DNA from: Gammaproteobacteria bacterium Gsub
GTDB lineage: Bacteria > Pseudomonadota > Gammaproteobacteria > PS1 > Pseudothioglobaceae
Length of the DNA: 64,000 nucleotides
Assembly (NCBI GenBank): GCA_002007405.1
Contig: JYIN01000010.1
Coordinates: 79,781-143,780 of the forward strand
Reading direction: 5' to 3'
Every line of letters begins with the position of its first letter. Within the stretch, counting starts at the first letter, position 1. Positions 1 to 8,925 of this stretch are shown piece by piece. Under the pieces are notes generated by a model that ran no database searches, was not told the DNA's origin, and saw nothing but the letters and a program-made list of their open reading frames with translations. Made by a program: the position numbers and the translations under genes.

Positions 1-79
1 ATATTTTTAATAGGGGTGTTCTTTAGAGTTTATACTTGTCTTAAAATACCAATTTGTTTATTGATTTTGTGCTACTTTT

Positions 80-520
80 ATGAAAAAAATCATTGTTCAA
101 CAACAAGATTTTGACCTATCAACTGAGGTGAGGCATGCGCGTGCGGGCAATAATATTGGTGCAGTGGTCAGTTTTATCGGCACAGTGCGGGATTTGGATG
201 ATGGGGCAATTCTCAAAATGTGGTTAGAGCATTATCCGAAAATGAGTGAAAAGGCACTTAGTGCGATTGCTGATAAAGCCTTAGATCGTTGGAAAATCGG
301 CAATGTTACTATTATTCATCGGGTGGGGGATTTAGCCCCCAATGCACAGATTGTATTGGTCATTACCACCAGCAAACACCGCAAGAGTGCATTTGCGGCT
401 TGTGAATTTATTATTGATTATTTAAAAACCCAAGCGCCTTTTTGGAAAAAAGAATATGGCGAACATAATAGCAAATGGGTCAAAGCCAAAGACGAAACCC
501 CAACAAGTCGCTGGGATTAA
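80..520 (+). CDS. moaE: Molybdopterin synthase catalytic subunit MoaE
   Basis: MoaE is the large subunit of molybdopterin synthase. With the thiocarboxylated small subunit MoaD it puts two sulfurs onto cyclic pyranopterin monophosphate to make molybdopterin in the cytoplasm. The 146-residue protein has the family landmarks: FIGTVRD at residues 32-38 and the C-terminal segment LKTQAPFWKKE at about 115-125, whose lysines (K116, K123) match the essential lysines of E. coli MoaE. Its length is normal. It is the first of three same-strand Mo-cofactor genes (moaE-moeA-moaC, gaps of 19 and 11 bp), probably one operon. No moaD is visible after it; it may lie left of the window. No clear Shine-Dalgarno sequence precedes the ATG, but no better start exists. 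Confidence 0.95.
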   Translation: MKKIIVQQQDFDLSTEVRHARAGNNIGAVVSFIGTVRDLDDGAILKMWLEHYPKMSEKALSAIADKALDRWKIGNVTIIHRVGDLAPNAQIVLVITTSKHRKSAFAACEFIIDYLKTQAPFWKKEYGEHNSKWVKAKDETPTSRWD

Positions 521-539
521 CTTTATTATAATTATTTTT

Positions 540-1775
540 ATGTCAATCAATACCCAATCACAACCGCCTTTATTAAACATGAATAAAGCCTTAGATTTTT
601 TGTTTGAGGCGGCGGTGGTGGCTAAAAAAACCCAGATGGTAGCACTTGATGAGGCTCTAGACAGAGTGCTGGCGGCTGATATCCATGCTAGTATCAATGT
701 GCCGGGGTTTGATAACAGTGCAATTGACGGCTATGCCCTTGCCCTAAAATCTGAGCAGACCAATGTTGCCGATAGCCAAAATTTTGAAATAACTGATAGA
801 ATATCAGCAGGCAATTCTGGCAATCCACTCGCTTACGGCTGTGCCGCTAGAATTTTTACAGGCGCACCGATTCCAAAAGGTGCCAATTGCGTGGTTATGC
901 AAGAAGATTGCAAAGTGTTAGAAAAAGGCAAGCAGATTGAGATTTTGCAAATGCCTCGTTTGGGTGAAAACATCAGATTAAAGGGTGATGATATTCAAAT
1001 GGGCGCTGTCATTTTGCCTGCTGGCAAACATATCAAACCCGAAGATATTGCCTTAGTCGCATCCGTTGGCGTGGCTAAATTAGAAGTATTTAAAAAAATC
1101 AAAGTCGGGGTGTTTTTTAGCGGTAATGAATTGGTCGAGCCCGGCAGCCCTTTGCCTTTGGGGAAAATATTTAATTCCAATCGTTATGCTTTAGTGGCAC
1201 TGCTTAAAAAACTAAATTGTGAAGTCATCAATCTGGGCAATATCAAAGACAGCCTTAACGCCACCACTCAAGCTTTAACAAAACTCCAAGATGATTGTGA
1301 TTTGATTATGACCACTGGCGGCGTCTCTGTTGGTGAGGAAGACTACATCAAGCCCGCAGTGGCAAAGCTGGGTAAATTATCCCTATGGCGGATTAAGATT
1401 AAGCCGGGCAAGCCGCTCGCTTTTGGTAGCGTGGGTAAATCTGCTTTTATGGGGTTGCCGGGCAATCCAGTCTCGGCTATGGTAACTTTTTTTCTGTTTG
1501 CACGGCCGTTTATTAAAAAAATGCAAGGCATTATCCATTACAAAAATCAATTTACCCAAGTTAGCTGTAACTTTGATTGGCATAAACCAAACCCTAGACG
1601 CGAATTTGTGCGTGTGCAATTAGATTATTCCACCCTGCCACCGTCTGCCAGCCCTTATCCCAAACAAGGCTCAGGTATTCTAAGTTCTATGGTTTGGGCT
1701 GACGGCTTGGTGGAAATAGCAGAAGACACAACTTTTACCCAAGGAAAAGTGTTAAATTATTACCCCTTAACTTAA
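540..1775 (+). CDS. moeA: Molybdopterin molybdenumtransferase MoeA
   Basis: MoeA inserts molybdate into adenylylated molybdopterin, the last common step of Mo-cofactor synthesis. The frame is open from 456, but family length and the end of moaE (520) favour the ATG at 540, giving about 411 residues, typical of MoeA. Visible motifs: [13 protein letters not shown] at about 55-67, with the conserved Asp of the substrate site; [15 protein letters not shown] in the MPT-binding domain; PGKPLAFG; and [11 protein letters not shown] near the C-terminal domain. It lies between moaE and moaC in the same operon-like run. Molybdoenzyme users are not in this window, although a NarX/NarL-like pair at 20.9-23.0 kb would fit nitrate respiration. 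Confidence 0.95.
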   Translation: MSINTQSQPPLLNMNKALDFLFEAAVVAKKTQMVALDEALDRVLAADIHASINVPGFDNSAIDGYALALKSEQTNVADSQNFEITDRISAGNSGNPLAYGCAARIFTGAPIPKGANCVVMQEDCKVLEKGKQIEILQMPRLGENIRLKGDDIQMGAVILPAGKHIKPEDIALVASVGVAKLEVFKKIKVGVFFSGNELVEPGSPLPLGKIFNSNRYALVALLKKLNCEVINLGNIKDSLNATTQALTKLQDDCDLIMTTGGVSVGEEDYIKPAVAKLGKLSLWRIKIKPGKPLAFGSVGKSAFMGLPGNPVSAMVTFFLFARPFIKKMQGIIHYKNQFTQVSCNFDWHKPNPRREFVRVQLDYSTLPPSASPYPKQGSGILSSMVWADGLVEIAEDTTFTQGKVLNYYPLT

Positions 1776-1786
1776 AGCATAATTTT

Positions 1787-2260
1787 ATGAATAAACTAAC
1801 TCATATTAACAATAAGGGTGAGGCACAAATGGTTGATGTTTCTGCCAAAGCCATTACCAGTCGTATTGTGGTGGCAAAATCAGTGGTGGTGATGCAGGCA
1901 AAGACTTTGGATTTGATTACCTCTGGGCAACATAAAAAAGGGGATGTCTTTGCGGTGGCGCGTATTGCCGGCATTCAGGCGGCTAAAAAATGCGCTGACT
2001 TGATTCCGCTGTGCCATCCTTTAATGCTGACCAAAGTCGGGGTTGAATTAACTGCCAATACTCAAAATCCAAGTGTTGAGATTATTGCCACTGCAAAACT
2101 TGACGGTAAAACTGGGGTGGAAATGGAGGCACTTACTGCCGCCAGTGTGGCAGCACTTACGGTTTATGATATGTGTAAGGCAGTCGACCGTGCGATGGTG
2201 ATTGGGCAAATCCAAGTTTTGGAAAAATCGGGCGGAAAATCAGGCGATTGGAGAGCATAA
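1787..2260 (+). CDS. moaC: Cyclic pyranopterin monophosphate synthase MoaC
   Basis: MoaC converts the GTP-derived 3',8-cyclo-GTP intermediate made by MoaA into cyclic pyranopterin monophosphate. The 157-residue length is normal. The signatures [15 protein letters not shown] (about 67-81) and [21 protein letters not shown] (about 108-128) contain the conserved active-site histidine and lysines. It follows moeA by 11 bp and ends the Mo-cofactor cluster; moaA is not in the window. A ten-codon frame follows directly (2262-2294) and is probably meaningless. Confidence 0.95.
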   Translation: MNKLTHINNKGEAQMVDVSAKAITSRIVVAKSVVVMQAKTLDLITSGQHKKGDVFAVARIAGIQAAKKCADLIPLCHPLMLTKVGVELTANTQNPSVEIIATAKLDGKTGVEMEALTAASVAALTVYDMCKAVDRAMVIGQIQVLEKSGGKSGDWRA

Positions 2261-2330
2261 AATGAGAAATATTAACCAACCCATTCAAGCGTAAAATAAC
2301 CCAACAAACCATATTACAAAATAATCTTTA

Positions 2331-3170
2331 ATGAAAAAATTTATCTATCTTATGCAGGGAAGGTCTGATCTTATTGATAGATATCAACATTTATCAACAA
2401 GGTCTAACGCAGATGCTATTTTTTTGACCTATGATAAGAAAATTGAAAATGCCATTTTCTTGCCTAATTCAAGTTTTGGGGAAGGTAGAAGTAAACTATT
2501 GGAAGCAGCATTATTAAAAGAAAAATACGACTATTATATTTTTTCCGATGATGATGTTAAATTTGCAACTGGTGGCTGGGATAAATTTGAAGAAGAATTG
2601 ATTAAAGTAAAACCTTTAGTCGCTATTCCGTTATTTTTGGCAGTATTTAAAGTCGTAAAATATCATATAAAATCTTTAAAATATCAATTATTTATTGAAA
2701 GTGATGAACAATTGATTGCGTTTCACCGTAGTGTGATTGAAGATGGGATTATTTTCCCTCGTCAGACACAATTTGACAAAAAGAGTTGGTGGATTGGTGC
2801 CGAAATCCAGATAGCTTTAATTCAAAATTTTTATCATAATAGTGCAGTTCAATTTAATACAATTCAAGTGCTTAATGATGAGAGCCGAAAATATCCCGGT
2901 AGAGATCTTGATGCTACTATTCATATAAAAGAGGCGAGAAAATGGCTTGATATGCAATTTAGAGGTAATTATAAAGATATAAGAAAACGCAATAAATTAT
3001 TCTCTTGTAGAACAAATTGTAGCAAAATAATTTCTTGGTATAGAACCTTAAAATTTATGTTTTTTAATCGTAAAAACAAATCTATTAAAAACATAAGGAA
3101 TATTTTATATTCTGATTCTATTTTATTAAAACAGCACTTGGCAACAATAAATCAAAAATATCCTGATTAA
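2331..3170 (+). CDS. Putative glycosyltransferase with a DXD-like motif
   Basis: I do not recognise the exact family. The 279-residue protein opens with a beta-strand (KKFIYLMQGR) and has YYIFSDDDVKFATGG at about residues 68-82. An acidic triad after a hydrophobic strand is the layout of the metal-binding DXD motif of GT-A glycosyltransferases. A later WWIGAEIQIAL segment could be the acceptor side. The C-terminus is very basic (RKRNK, NRKNKS), which would suit peripheral attachment to the inner membrane. It starts the A+T-rich glycan island and is followed at 13 bp by two methyltransferase-like genes on the same strand. A role in lipopolysaccharide or capsule synthesis is inferred from neighbours. 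Another nucleotide-sugar-using fold remains possible. Confidence 0.55.
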   Translation: MKKFIYLMQGRSDLIDRYQHLSTRSNADAIFLTYDKKIENAIFLPNSSFGEGRSKLLEAALLKEKYDYYIFSDDDVKFATGGWDKFEEELIKVKPLVAIPLFLAVFKVVKYHIKSLKYQLFIESDEQLIAFHRSVIEDGIIFPRQTQFDKKSWWIGAEIQIALIQNFYHNSAVQFNTIQVLNDESRKYPGRDLDATIHIKEARKWLDMQFRGNYKDIRKRNKLFSCRTNCSKIISWYRTLKFMFFNRKNKSIKNIRNILYSDSILLKQHLATINQKYPD

Positions 3171-3183
3171 ACAGCATAAACCA

Positions 3184-3891
3184 GTGGTAAAACTCATTAA
3201 AAAACATAAATTTAATAAAGAGTTTAAGATTTTTAAAAAAACTGATAACCAAAGATTTTCTGTTAAAAGTAAAGATCAGTACCCTTGTTTGAACGATAAA
3301 GACATGGCAACCAGTTTTGATAAACATTATGTTTATCATAGTGCTTGGGCAGCTAGAAAACTAAAGGATATATCACCTAAAAAGCACATAGATATATCCT
3401 CTTTTACTTATTTTGCAACTTTGGTATCAGCGTTTATTCCAATAGATTTTTATGAATACAATCCCACAAAAATAGATTTAGATAATTTAACCCATAAATA
3501 CGCAGATTTAACTCGATTACCGTTTGATGACAATGTTGTTGATTGTTTGTCTTGTATGCATGTTGTTGAGCATATCGGGCTTGGTAGATACAGTGATGCC
3601 ATAGATGTTGATGGTGATTTAAAAGCAATTTCAGAATTAAAAAGAGTGGTTGCAAAGGGGGGTTATTTGTTATTCGTTGTGCCGATTGGCGGGCAAGCAA
3701 AAGTTATGTTTAATGCCCATAGAATATATAATTATCGGCAAATTATATCGTATTTTAAAGAGTTTGAATTAGTCGAGTTTTCGCCGATACCCGATCAATT
3801 AGAACAGGGTATTATTATCAATGCAACTGAGGAACAATCCAATCAGAAAAAATATGGTTGCGGATGTTTTTTATTACAGAAAAACGGTTAA
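3184..3891 (+). CDS. DUF268-like SAM-dependent methyltransferase-type protein
   Basis: This 235-residue protein resembles the DUF268 group found in polysaccharide gene clusters. It has HIDISSFTYFATLVSAFIPIDFYEYNP (about 62-88) in place of the usual glycine-rich SAM loop, then LPFDDNVVDCLSCMHVVEHIGLGRYSD (about 117-143), a methyltransferase motif with the conserved VVEH, and KGGYLLFVVPIG after it. The start is a GTG at 3184, 13 bp after the preceding gene. It has no strong Shine-Dalgarno sequence, and an ATG at 3304 is the next choice but would remove about 40 residues. It sits between a putative glycosyltransferase and a second methyltransferase, so sugar or lipid modification of a surface glycan is the likely context. 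The substrate is unknown. Confidence 0.65.
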   Translation: MVKLIKKHKFNKEFKIFKKTDNQRFSVKSKDQYPCLNDKDMATSFDKHYVYHSAWAARKLKDISPKKHIDISSFTYFATLVSAFIPIDFYEYNPTKIDLDNLTHKYADLTRLPFDDNVVDCLSCMHVVEHIGLGRYSDAIDVDGDLKAISELKRVVAKGGYLLFVVPIGGQAKVMFNAHRIYNYRQIISYFKEFELVEFSPIPDQLEQGIIINATEEQSNQKKYGCGCFLLQKNG

Positions 3892-3894
3892 AAA

Positions 3895-4587
3895 ATGGTA
3901 GGCACAAAAAACGAAACAACAAGAAATCAGTGGTTAGAAAAAACACTTAGGGCTATTCCTGATAATTATCGTATATTAGATGCTGGTGCGGGTGAATTAG
4001 CAAATAAAAAATATTGCACTCATTTAAGATATGTATCGCAAGATTTTTGTCAATACGAGGGTTTTGGTGATAATTCTGGACTTCAAACTGGTGTTTGGGA
4101 TACGAATCAAATAGATATTGTTGGTGATATTGTCAATATCCCAGAAAAAGATGAGTCATTTGATGTTATTTTATGTTCTGAAGTTCTTGAACATTTGCCT
4201 AATTCTGTTGAAGCGATTAAAGAGTTTCAACGACTATTAAAAAAAGATGGAATTTTGATTATTACTGCCCCATTTTGTAGTTTAACGCACTTTGCACCGT
4301 ATCATTACAGTAGCGGATTTAATCGCTATTTTTATGAGCATCATTTAAAGAATTTTGGTTTTAAAATTAAAGAAATGTCTAATAATGGTAATTTTTTTGA
4401 ATATGTAGGGCAGGAAGTTCGCCGCATTCGTTCAATTGCAAAAAAATATACCACCAAAAAACCTAATATCGTCGAGCGTATCGTTATAAAAATTGTTTTA
4501 AGAATGCTTAATAGATTTTCAATCAATGATAGTGGTAGTAGTGAATTGTTATGTTTTGGCTACCATGTTATAGCCAGAAAGCTATAA
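3895..4587 (+). CDS. Class I SAM-dependent methyltransferase (Methyltransf_11-like)
   Basis: A 230-residue class I methyltransferase. Motif I is degenerate but recognisable as YRILDAGAGELANKKY (about 23-38). The post-I acidic region follows, then DESFDVILCSEVLEHLPN (about 85-102) with the LEHLPN hallmark, then LKKDGILIITAPF (about 112-124). The tail is basic and may touch the membrane. It begins 4 bp after the DUF268-like gene and converges on the fucosyltransferase gene 6 bp downstream. A role in methylating a glycan or its lipid carrier is inferred from the island. The substrate cannot be read from sequence. Confidence 0.7.
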   Translation: MVGTKNETTRNQWLEKTLRAIPDNYRILDAGAGELANKKYCTHLRYVSQDFCQYEGFGDNSGLQTGVWDTNQIDIVGDIVNIPEKDESFDVILCSEVLEHLPNSVEAIKEFQRLLKKDGILIITAPFCSLTHFAPYHYSSGFNRYFYEHHLKNFGFKIKEMSNNGNFFEYVGQEVRRIRSIAKKYTTKKPNIVERIVIKIVLRMLNRFSINDSGSSELLCFGYHVIARKL

Positions 4588-4592
4588 AATTG

Positions 4593-5465
4593 TTATATTC
4601 TCACCCAAGGTTTGGGGCAGAGGTCATCGGTATTTATGCTGCCATCAGCAAACCATTTTTTAGGGGCAATGACTTGTTTATCGGGGTTTTGGTTTAGCCA
4701 TGCACTCCACCAGCTAAAACTACTATTAGCAATAATATTATGACTGCACAAAGACATTAGACGCATATCATTAAAACTTTGTTTGCCAGTATTGTTATCC
4801 ACAATCAAATAATTGGCATTGCCTAATAACTTGATAATATTGTGTTTTGTCCAATTTTTATCATCGGAAAATAGCAGATATAAAATATCGTTATTTTTAA
4901 TATTCAGTTGTTTAATTGCTTTTTTGTAATAGGCTATATCCATTAAACTATGGGTTATATTTGTATCAACATTAGAGACATAATCACCACGCCTAATGTG
5001 GATTGATACACTGGTGTTTTGTTGTATTTTTTTGGCGGTTTCTTGGTTTTTTAAAGATAATTTTTGCTTAAAAGTAAAGGCTTTTAAAATGTCATCTTGA
5101 TATTTAATAAAATATTGCTCAGATTGCCAATAACCTTTAATATAAGCATTATCAGGACAATTAAGAATATTAAAATCGTGATTATGTTGCCTCTCTAAAA
5201 TGTAGTTTTTGCTTCTAAACCAAGAATTTTTACGCATTTTACGCCTCATCCATTCGCTTGATCTCAGCCCTAAAACTTTTTTTATATCGGCTTGCGAGGC
5301 GATATTTTCATCTAAATTAAACGCATTTTTTAACTCCAAACCATTATGAGCATCACAATCATTTTTTAATAATAATGGAGTATTTTTTTCTAAAGATAAA
5401 GACAACCCTAGCGCGTATTGAAACATTTGATTGCCTAAGCCACCTTGCATTTTAACAATAATCAT
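4593..5465 (-). CDS. GT11-family alpha-1,2-fucosyltransferase-like protein
   Basis: The enzyme should transfer fucose from GDP-fucose to a galactose-containing acceptor in a surface polysaccharide. The 290-residue length is usual for bacterial GT11 enzymes. The N-terminal KMQGGLGNQMFQYALG (about 5-20) is diagnostic for the family, and SVSIHIRRGDYVSN (about 153-166) is the HxRRxD motif that binds GDP-fucose. The C-terminal NSSFSWWSAWLN (about 247-258) is also typical. Its ATG overlaps the stop of the upstream GT2 gene by 4 bp, so translation is probably coupled. It is the last gene of the minus-strand glycan operon. GDP-fucose synthesis genes are not in the window. Confidence 0.88.
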   Translation of the reverse strand: MIIVKMQGGLGNQMFQYALGLSLSLEKNTPLLLKNDCDAHNGLELKNAFNLDENIASQADIKKVLGLRSSEWMRRKMRKNSWFRSKNYILERQHNHDFNILNCPDNAYIKGYWQSEQYFIKYQDDILKAFTFKQKLSLKNQETAKKIQQNTSVSIHIRRGDYVSNVDTNITHSLMDIAYYKKAIKQLNIKNNDILYLLFSDDKNWTKHNIIKLLGNANYLIVDNNTGKQSFNDMRLMSLCSHNIIANSSFSWWSAWLNQNPDKQVIAPKKWFADGSINTDDLCPKPWVRI

Positions 5466-6427
5466 TTTTTAATTATTTGTTTTAATTTGTATCTTAAAAA
5501 ATACAATAATAATATTGGGCTGATGATATTCCATTGATATTGTAATAAATAAATATGATTTTTAATGGCTCTTTTAAAAATTATTTTGAGATTTTTTTTA
5601 TTGTGTTTGAGATGTAAATTTAGGCTTCGATAAAAATGATTAAGTGCGGTTAAAGAAATGTTTTTTGTTGATAAATCAGCAAGCCAATCTAACTCTTTAC
5701 TATATTGAGGATAAATAACACCCAAATAGAATTCCAAATACTCTTTTTTGATTAAATTTGTGCTGTCTTGCTGCTCTTTGTTTTTAATAATGGAAATATT
5801 TTCACCATGAATATTGTATTTTAAAAGCGGTGTTGTTAGATTGGCAAACTTAGCCCCTTGTTTAGCCAAATCTACCCATAATTTATAATCCTCTGCAAAA
5901 TATTTTGGTTTATATTTAACTCTTTTTATAATGTTTTTCCTTAGCATAGCAGATGGATGAGCAATACAGACCCCTCTTGTCAATTCATTTAAACACTGAT
6001 AATGCTTTTTAGGGAATCTGGTAATTTTATTTTTTGCTGGGGCAATGGAAAATATTGCCGTGCCCAGAACATCTATATCAGGATTTTTATTAAAAAAATC
6101 AATTTGCATGGTAAATCTCTCAGGTAGGCTTTCATCATCAGCATCCATTCTGGCAATGTATTTACCTTTTGCAATCTCAATACCGTCATTTATAGCAGAA
6201 GCAACGCCTTGATTTTTTGGCTTGTCAATTAAAACAATTCTACTATCGGCAAAACTTTTGATAATATCTTTTGTTTTGTCAGTAGAACCGTCATTAATAA
6301 TAATAAATTCAAAATCCCTCAAAGTTTGATTTAGGATAGACTTAATAGCAGTTTTAATGGTTTTTTCTGCATTATAAGCAGGCATTATTACCGATATTAG
6401 CGGCATATTATTTGCTTTGGATTGCAT
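5462..6427 (-). CDS. Glycosyltransferase family 2
   Basis: A GT-A-fold glycosyltransferase of about 321 residues. Near the start it has PLISVIMPAYNAEKTI and FEFIIINDGSTDKTKDI, the nucleotide-sugar-binding part of GT2. ARMDADDESLPERF (about 92-105) holds the DXD metal ligand. A hydrophobic, basic C-terminus may associate with the membrane. The first ATG (6427) overlaps the GT25 gene by 20 bp. A second ATG at 6406, one base after the GT25 stop, would lose only seven residues and start right at the fold, so the start is uncertain. Sugar and acceptor are unknown. Confidence 0.85.
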   Translation of the reverse strand: MQSKANNMPLISVIMPAYNAEKTIKTAIKSILNQTLRDFEFIIINDGSTDKTKDIIKSFADSRIVLIDKPKNQGVASAINDGIEIAKGKYIARMDADDESLPERFTMQIDFFNKNPDIDVLGTAIFSIAPAKNKITRFPKKHYQCLNELTRGVCIAHPSAMLRKNIIKRVKYKPKYFAEDYKLWVDLAKQGAKFANLTTPLLKYNIHGENISIIKNKEQQDSTNLIKKEYLEFYLGVIYPQYSKELDWLADLSTKNISLTALNHFYRSLNLHLKHNKKNLKIIFKRAIKNHIYLLQYQWNIISPILLLYFLRYKLKQIIKK

Positions 6428-7229
6428 ACAGTAGCTTGCGGAAGCGACATTGTATTTTTTTGTTTATTTTGTATTTAAACCAATGCACAAAACTGGTCAA
6501 TTCTCTTGCTAAGCGGTAGCGTTGCCGTAATTGTCTCCTGAGTTTGATGACTTTTGAAAAATCAACATCGCTTATTGTTTGCTTTCTGTTAAACTCCATG
6601 CCACTAATCAAGGTTTGATCAAAATCTGCCACAGTTGGGAGGATTGCATACAGATTGCAAATTTTATAACCACCCGTGTAATAATCAATGGGGTTGCCGA
6701 TTTTTTGAGTGTGGGTTAGCATTTTTTCGCAACCTTTTTGGTTAATGATATAAGCATAAGTGCCACCAAACATCGACATCGGCTTAATAATAGAAAAACC
6801 ACTAAAATTTTGGTGAGATTGACATTTGGCATAACAAAGGCGACTATTTTGCCAGCCCAATAAAAATAATTCCCAATCTTTGGGCAGGTGTTTGATATTG
6901 TTGATGGTTTGAACAAAATCAGCCCCTATTAAGGCATCGTCTTCTAAAATAATGGCATAGTCTATATTGTCTGCCAATATCTTTTTATAAATGCCAATAT
7001 GGCTTAATGCACAGCCGATCTCGCCTGAGGAAAGGTCTCTTTTTCTAGATTTTCTGGTGGCGCGCCTATCATAAATTTGGTCAATTTTTGTAGCAGATAG
7101 TTTGCTACCATCCACTGCCTCAAAAAAACAATAATTCAAATTCAGGGCGGATAATTGTGCCTTAATTTTGGTTTTTTTATCGGTATCTTTTAATAAATTG
7201 ATAACGATAATTAAGGGCTGATTGTCCAT
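6408..7229 (-). CDS. Glycosyltransferase family 25 (LPS biosynthesis type)
   Basis: GT25 enzymes such as LgtB and LpsA add hexoses to lipooligosaccharide cores. The protein begins PLIIVINLLKDTDKK, then FFEAVDGSKL, then SSGEIGCALSHIGIYKKIL, the conserved GT25 block, followed by YAIILEDDALIG with the acidic metal site. The frame is open to 7337, but that longer form overlaps the upstream membrane-protein gene by 101 bp and adds a stretch not seen in GT25. The ATG at 7229, 8 bp after the upstream stop, gives 273 residues and a family-like start. It lies between that membrane protein and the GT2 gene. Confidence 0.82.
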   Translation of the reverse strand: MDNQPLIIVINLLKDTDKKTKIKAQLSALNLNYCFFEAVDGSKLSATKIDQIYDRRATRKSRKRDLSSGEIGCALSHIGIYKKILADNIDYAIILEDDALIGADFVQTINNIKHLPKDWELFLLGWQNSRLCYAKCQSHQNFSGFSIIKPMSMFGGTYAYIINQKGCEKMLTHTQKIGNPIDYYTGGYKICNLYAILPTVADFDQTLISGMEFNRKQTISDVDFSKVIKLRRQLRQRYRLARELTSFVHWFKYKINKKIQCRFRKLLYAIQSK

Positions 7230-7236
7230 ATATGGT

Positions 7237-7953
7237 TTAAGTTTTGGGTTTAATGATTTTAATTTTAGCAAGGTATATGCTATATAGAACAAAGAAATAA
7301 TAATTACCAGCTTCACGAAATTCAGAAATGTTTCCACTTAGGCTGCCATTTTCTCCGTTGATAATGGCAAAACCACTGTGTTCTAAAAAATGTGCAGTTC
7401 TTGAGGCGAGAATAGTAATAGCAAAGCCGACAATAAACCATTTTGATGGAATGAGGTGTCGAATGGGCTTAACAAATTTTTTATCACTAACCAACGGCAA
7501 AACAATAAATACCACAAATGTTAAAAAATCACTCATTTGTTTAAAATATTTAACATTTTGGTTGCCATCGTCATCGCCATCGGTCCAGGGTTGATTGTGC
7601 CAGTTTCTATAAATAATGTCAGTTTTACCGAAAAAATATTCATAAAAATGAATGCCGTAATCCAATTCTTCTAAGAGCATAAAGGTAAAAACCAAAAAAC
7701 CAATAGCAAAAATCAATTTTTCTAAAATAGGTACTCGGGTGATGCTCTCTTTTAAAAGTATGATGGTCGTTATTAGTAATAGGATATTTTGGCATTGCTC
7801 TAAGATGCCAAACTCACGCCCAGAAATATTGGGAAAGATTGGAGATGTTATTTGTTGCAGAGTGGCATTGCCAGAAAAATAAAAACCCACAAAGACGATA
7901 TTAAAAATTAAGGGTATTAGAATAAATAAAATCAGATTTTGTTTGTGGTACAT
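7237..7953 (-). CDS. Multi-span membrane protein of unknown function in glycan island
   Basis: I do not recognise this 238-residue protein. It shows about six hydrophobic segments: about 8-27, 53-68, 74-93, 141-155, 171-185 and 217-232. Between the third and fourth is a polar stretch rich in acidic, aromatic and His residues (LLEELDYGIHFYEYFFG and NWHNQPWTDGDDDG), which could form a periplasmic or active-site face. It is the first gene of the minus-strand run membrane protein-GT25-GT2-GT11, so a role in glycan export, lipid-carrier handling or acceptor modification is possible but only inferred. It is clearly not a Wzx or Wzy of usual length. Confidence 0.6.
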   Translation of the reverse strand: MYHKQNLILFILIPLIFNIVFVGFYFSGNATLQQITSPIFPNISGREFGILEQCQNILLLITTIILLKESITRVPILEKLIFAIGFLVFTFMLLEELDYGIHFYEYFFGKTDIIYRNWHNQPWTDGDDDGNQNVKYFKQMSDFLTFVVFIVLPLVSDKKFVKPIRHLIPSKWFIVGFAITILASRTAHFLEHSGFAIINGENGSLSGNISEFREAGNYYFFVLYSIYLAKIKIIKPKT

Positions 7954-8079
7954 GTTAAATTTTGAGACCTAATCATTAAACAGTTTCGGAGAAAAACAAT
8001 AGGCATTATAATCGTTCAGGGTTTTTGAGACAAAATTTAGAGAAAAAACCTTTTCAAGTGATTATTTTTTTAAAAGAGA

Positions 8080-8101
8080 CTTTTGCATCATTATGCAAAA
8101 G
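8080..8101. repeat. Palindromic repeat, copy 1 (possible terminator)
   Basis: Perfect 9-bp arms CTTTTGCAT and ATGCAAAAG flank the loop CATT, in the 177-bp gap between surE and the glycan island. The core matches copies at 32971-32999 and 46583-46618. It lies just past the surE stop and could terminate surE transcription. The left flank has a T-rich run (8064-8071) as one would expect for a minus-strand terminator read in the other sense. Nothing else was seen in this gap. Confidence 0.6.
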
Positions 8102-8130
8102 CCCTAAAAAAATATCAAATGATTGTTGGA

Positions 8131-8925
8131 TTAGCCAATAGCAGGCTTGAGAACCTTGTTTTTGTTAGGTTTGGTAGAATTTATCTTGATTTTTTTTAGC
8201 CATTTAGATACGGCATCAATCTCATTATATTTGGTCAAATCAATCTGTAGAGGTGTTATTGATACATAACCATGTGTAATCGCATGAAAATCAGTGCCAA
8301 TGCCATTATCAGCCTGTTCGCCATTATCGCCAATCCAATACGAATATTTGTCATTTTTATCCACTACTGCAGGTTCGGATTTGTGGCGCTTACCCAAGCG
8401 TGTGGTTTGAAAACCTTGAATATCTTCCAACGCCATATCAGGCACATTTACATTAAGCACCGTATCGTGTGAAAGCTGGGCGTGTGTTATTTGGTTAATA
8501 ATCTGTTGGGTGATAGCGCCTGCTGTTGCAAAATGCTGTCCCTCCCAACTTGCCAGTGATATTGCAATCGACGGCAAGCCTAAGAAACGCCCTTCTATTG
8601 CTCCAGCAACGGTGCCAGAATAAATGACATCATCACCCAGATTTGCACCAAAATTGATGCCAGTTACCACCAGATCAACCGTCTCATTTAAAAAACCACA
8701 AAGCGCTAGATGCACACAATCGCTTGGGGTGGCATCAATACTGTAAATATTATCGGCGACTTGGATTGGTCTTAGGGGCTTATTTAAGGTCAGCGAACTG
8801 CTGGCTGCGGATTTATCCTCATTTGGTGCCACCACAATCACTTCATGGTCTTTAGAGAGATATTTGGTCAGTGTTTTTATTCCGGTTGCCCGATAACCGT
8901 CATCATTGCTAATTAGGATTTTCAC
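8131..8925 (-). CDS. surE: 5'/3'-nucleotidase SurE
   Basis: SurE is a metal-dependent nucleoside monophosphatase linked to stationary-phase survival. The N-terminus ILISNDDGYRATGI carries the metal-binding NDDG. SGTVAGAIEGRFLGLPSIAIS (about 101-121) is the second conserved block, and NVNVPD follows later. At 264 residues it has a lysine-rich C-terminal tail slightly beyond the usual 250. The start is a GTG whose bases overlap the clpA stop (GTGA), so it is probably translated together with clpA. The usual neighbours pcm, nlpD and rpoS are absent; here it ends an lptG-clpS-clpA-surE run. Confidence 0.95.
   Translation of the reverse strand: MKILISNDDGYRATGIKTLTKYLSKDHEVIVVAPNEDKSAASSSLTLNKPLRPIQVADNIYSIDATPSDCVHLALCGFLNETVDLVVTGINFGANLGDDVIYSGTVAGAIEGRFLGLPSIAISLASWEGQHFATAGAITQQIINQITHAQLSHDTVLNVNVPDMALEDIQGFQTTRLGKRHKSEPAVVDKNDKYSYWIGDNGEQADNGIGTDFHAITHGYVSITPLQIDLTKYNEIDAVSKWLKKIKINSTKPNKNKVLKPAIG

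Noticed and set aside
2262..2294. Ten-codon frame just after moaC
   Set aside because: Too short, and it does not resemble MoaD or a leader peptide with a clear purpose.
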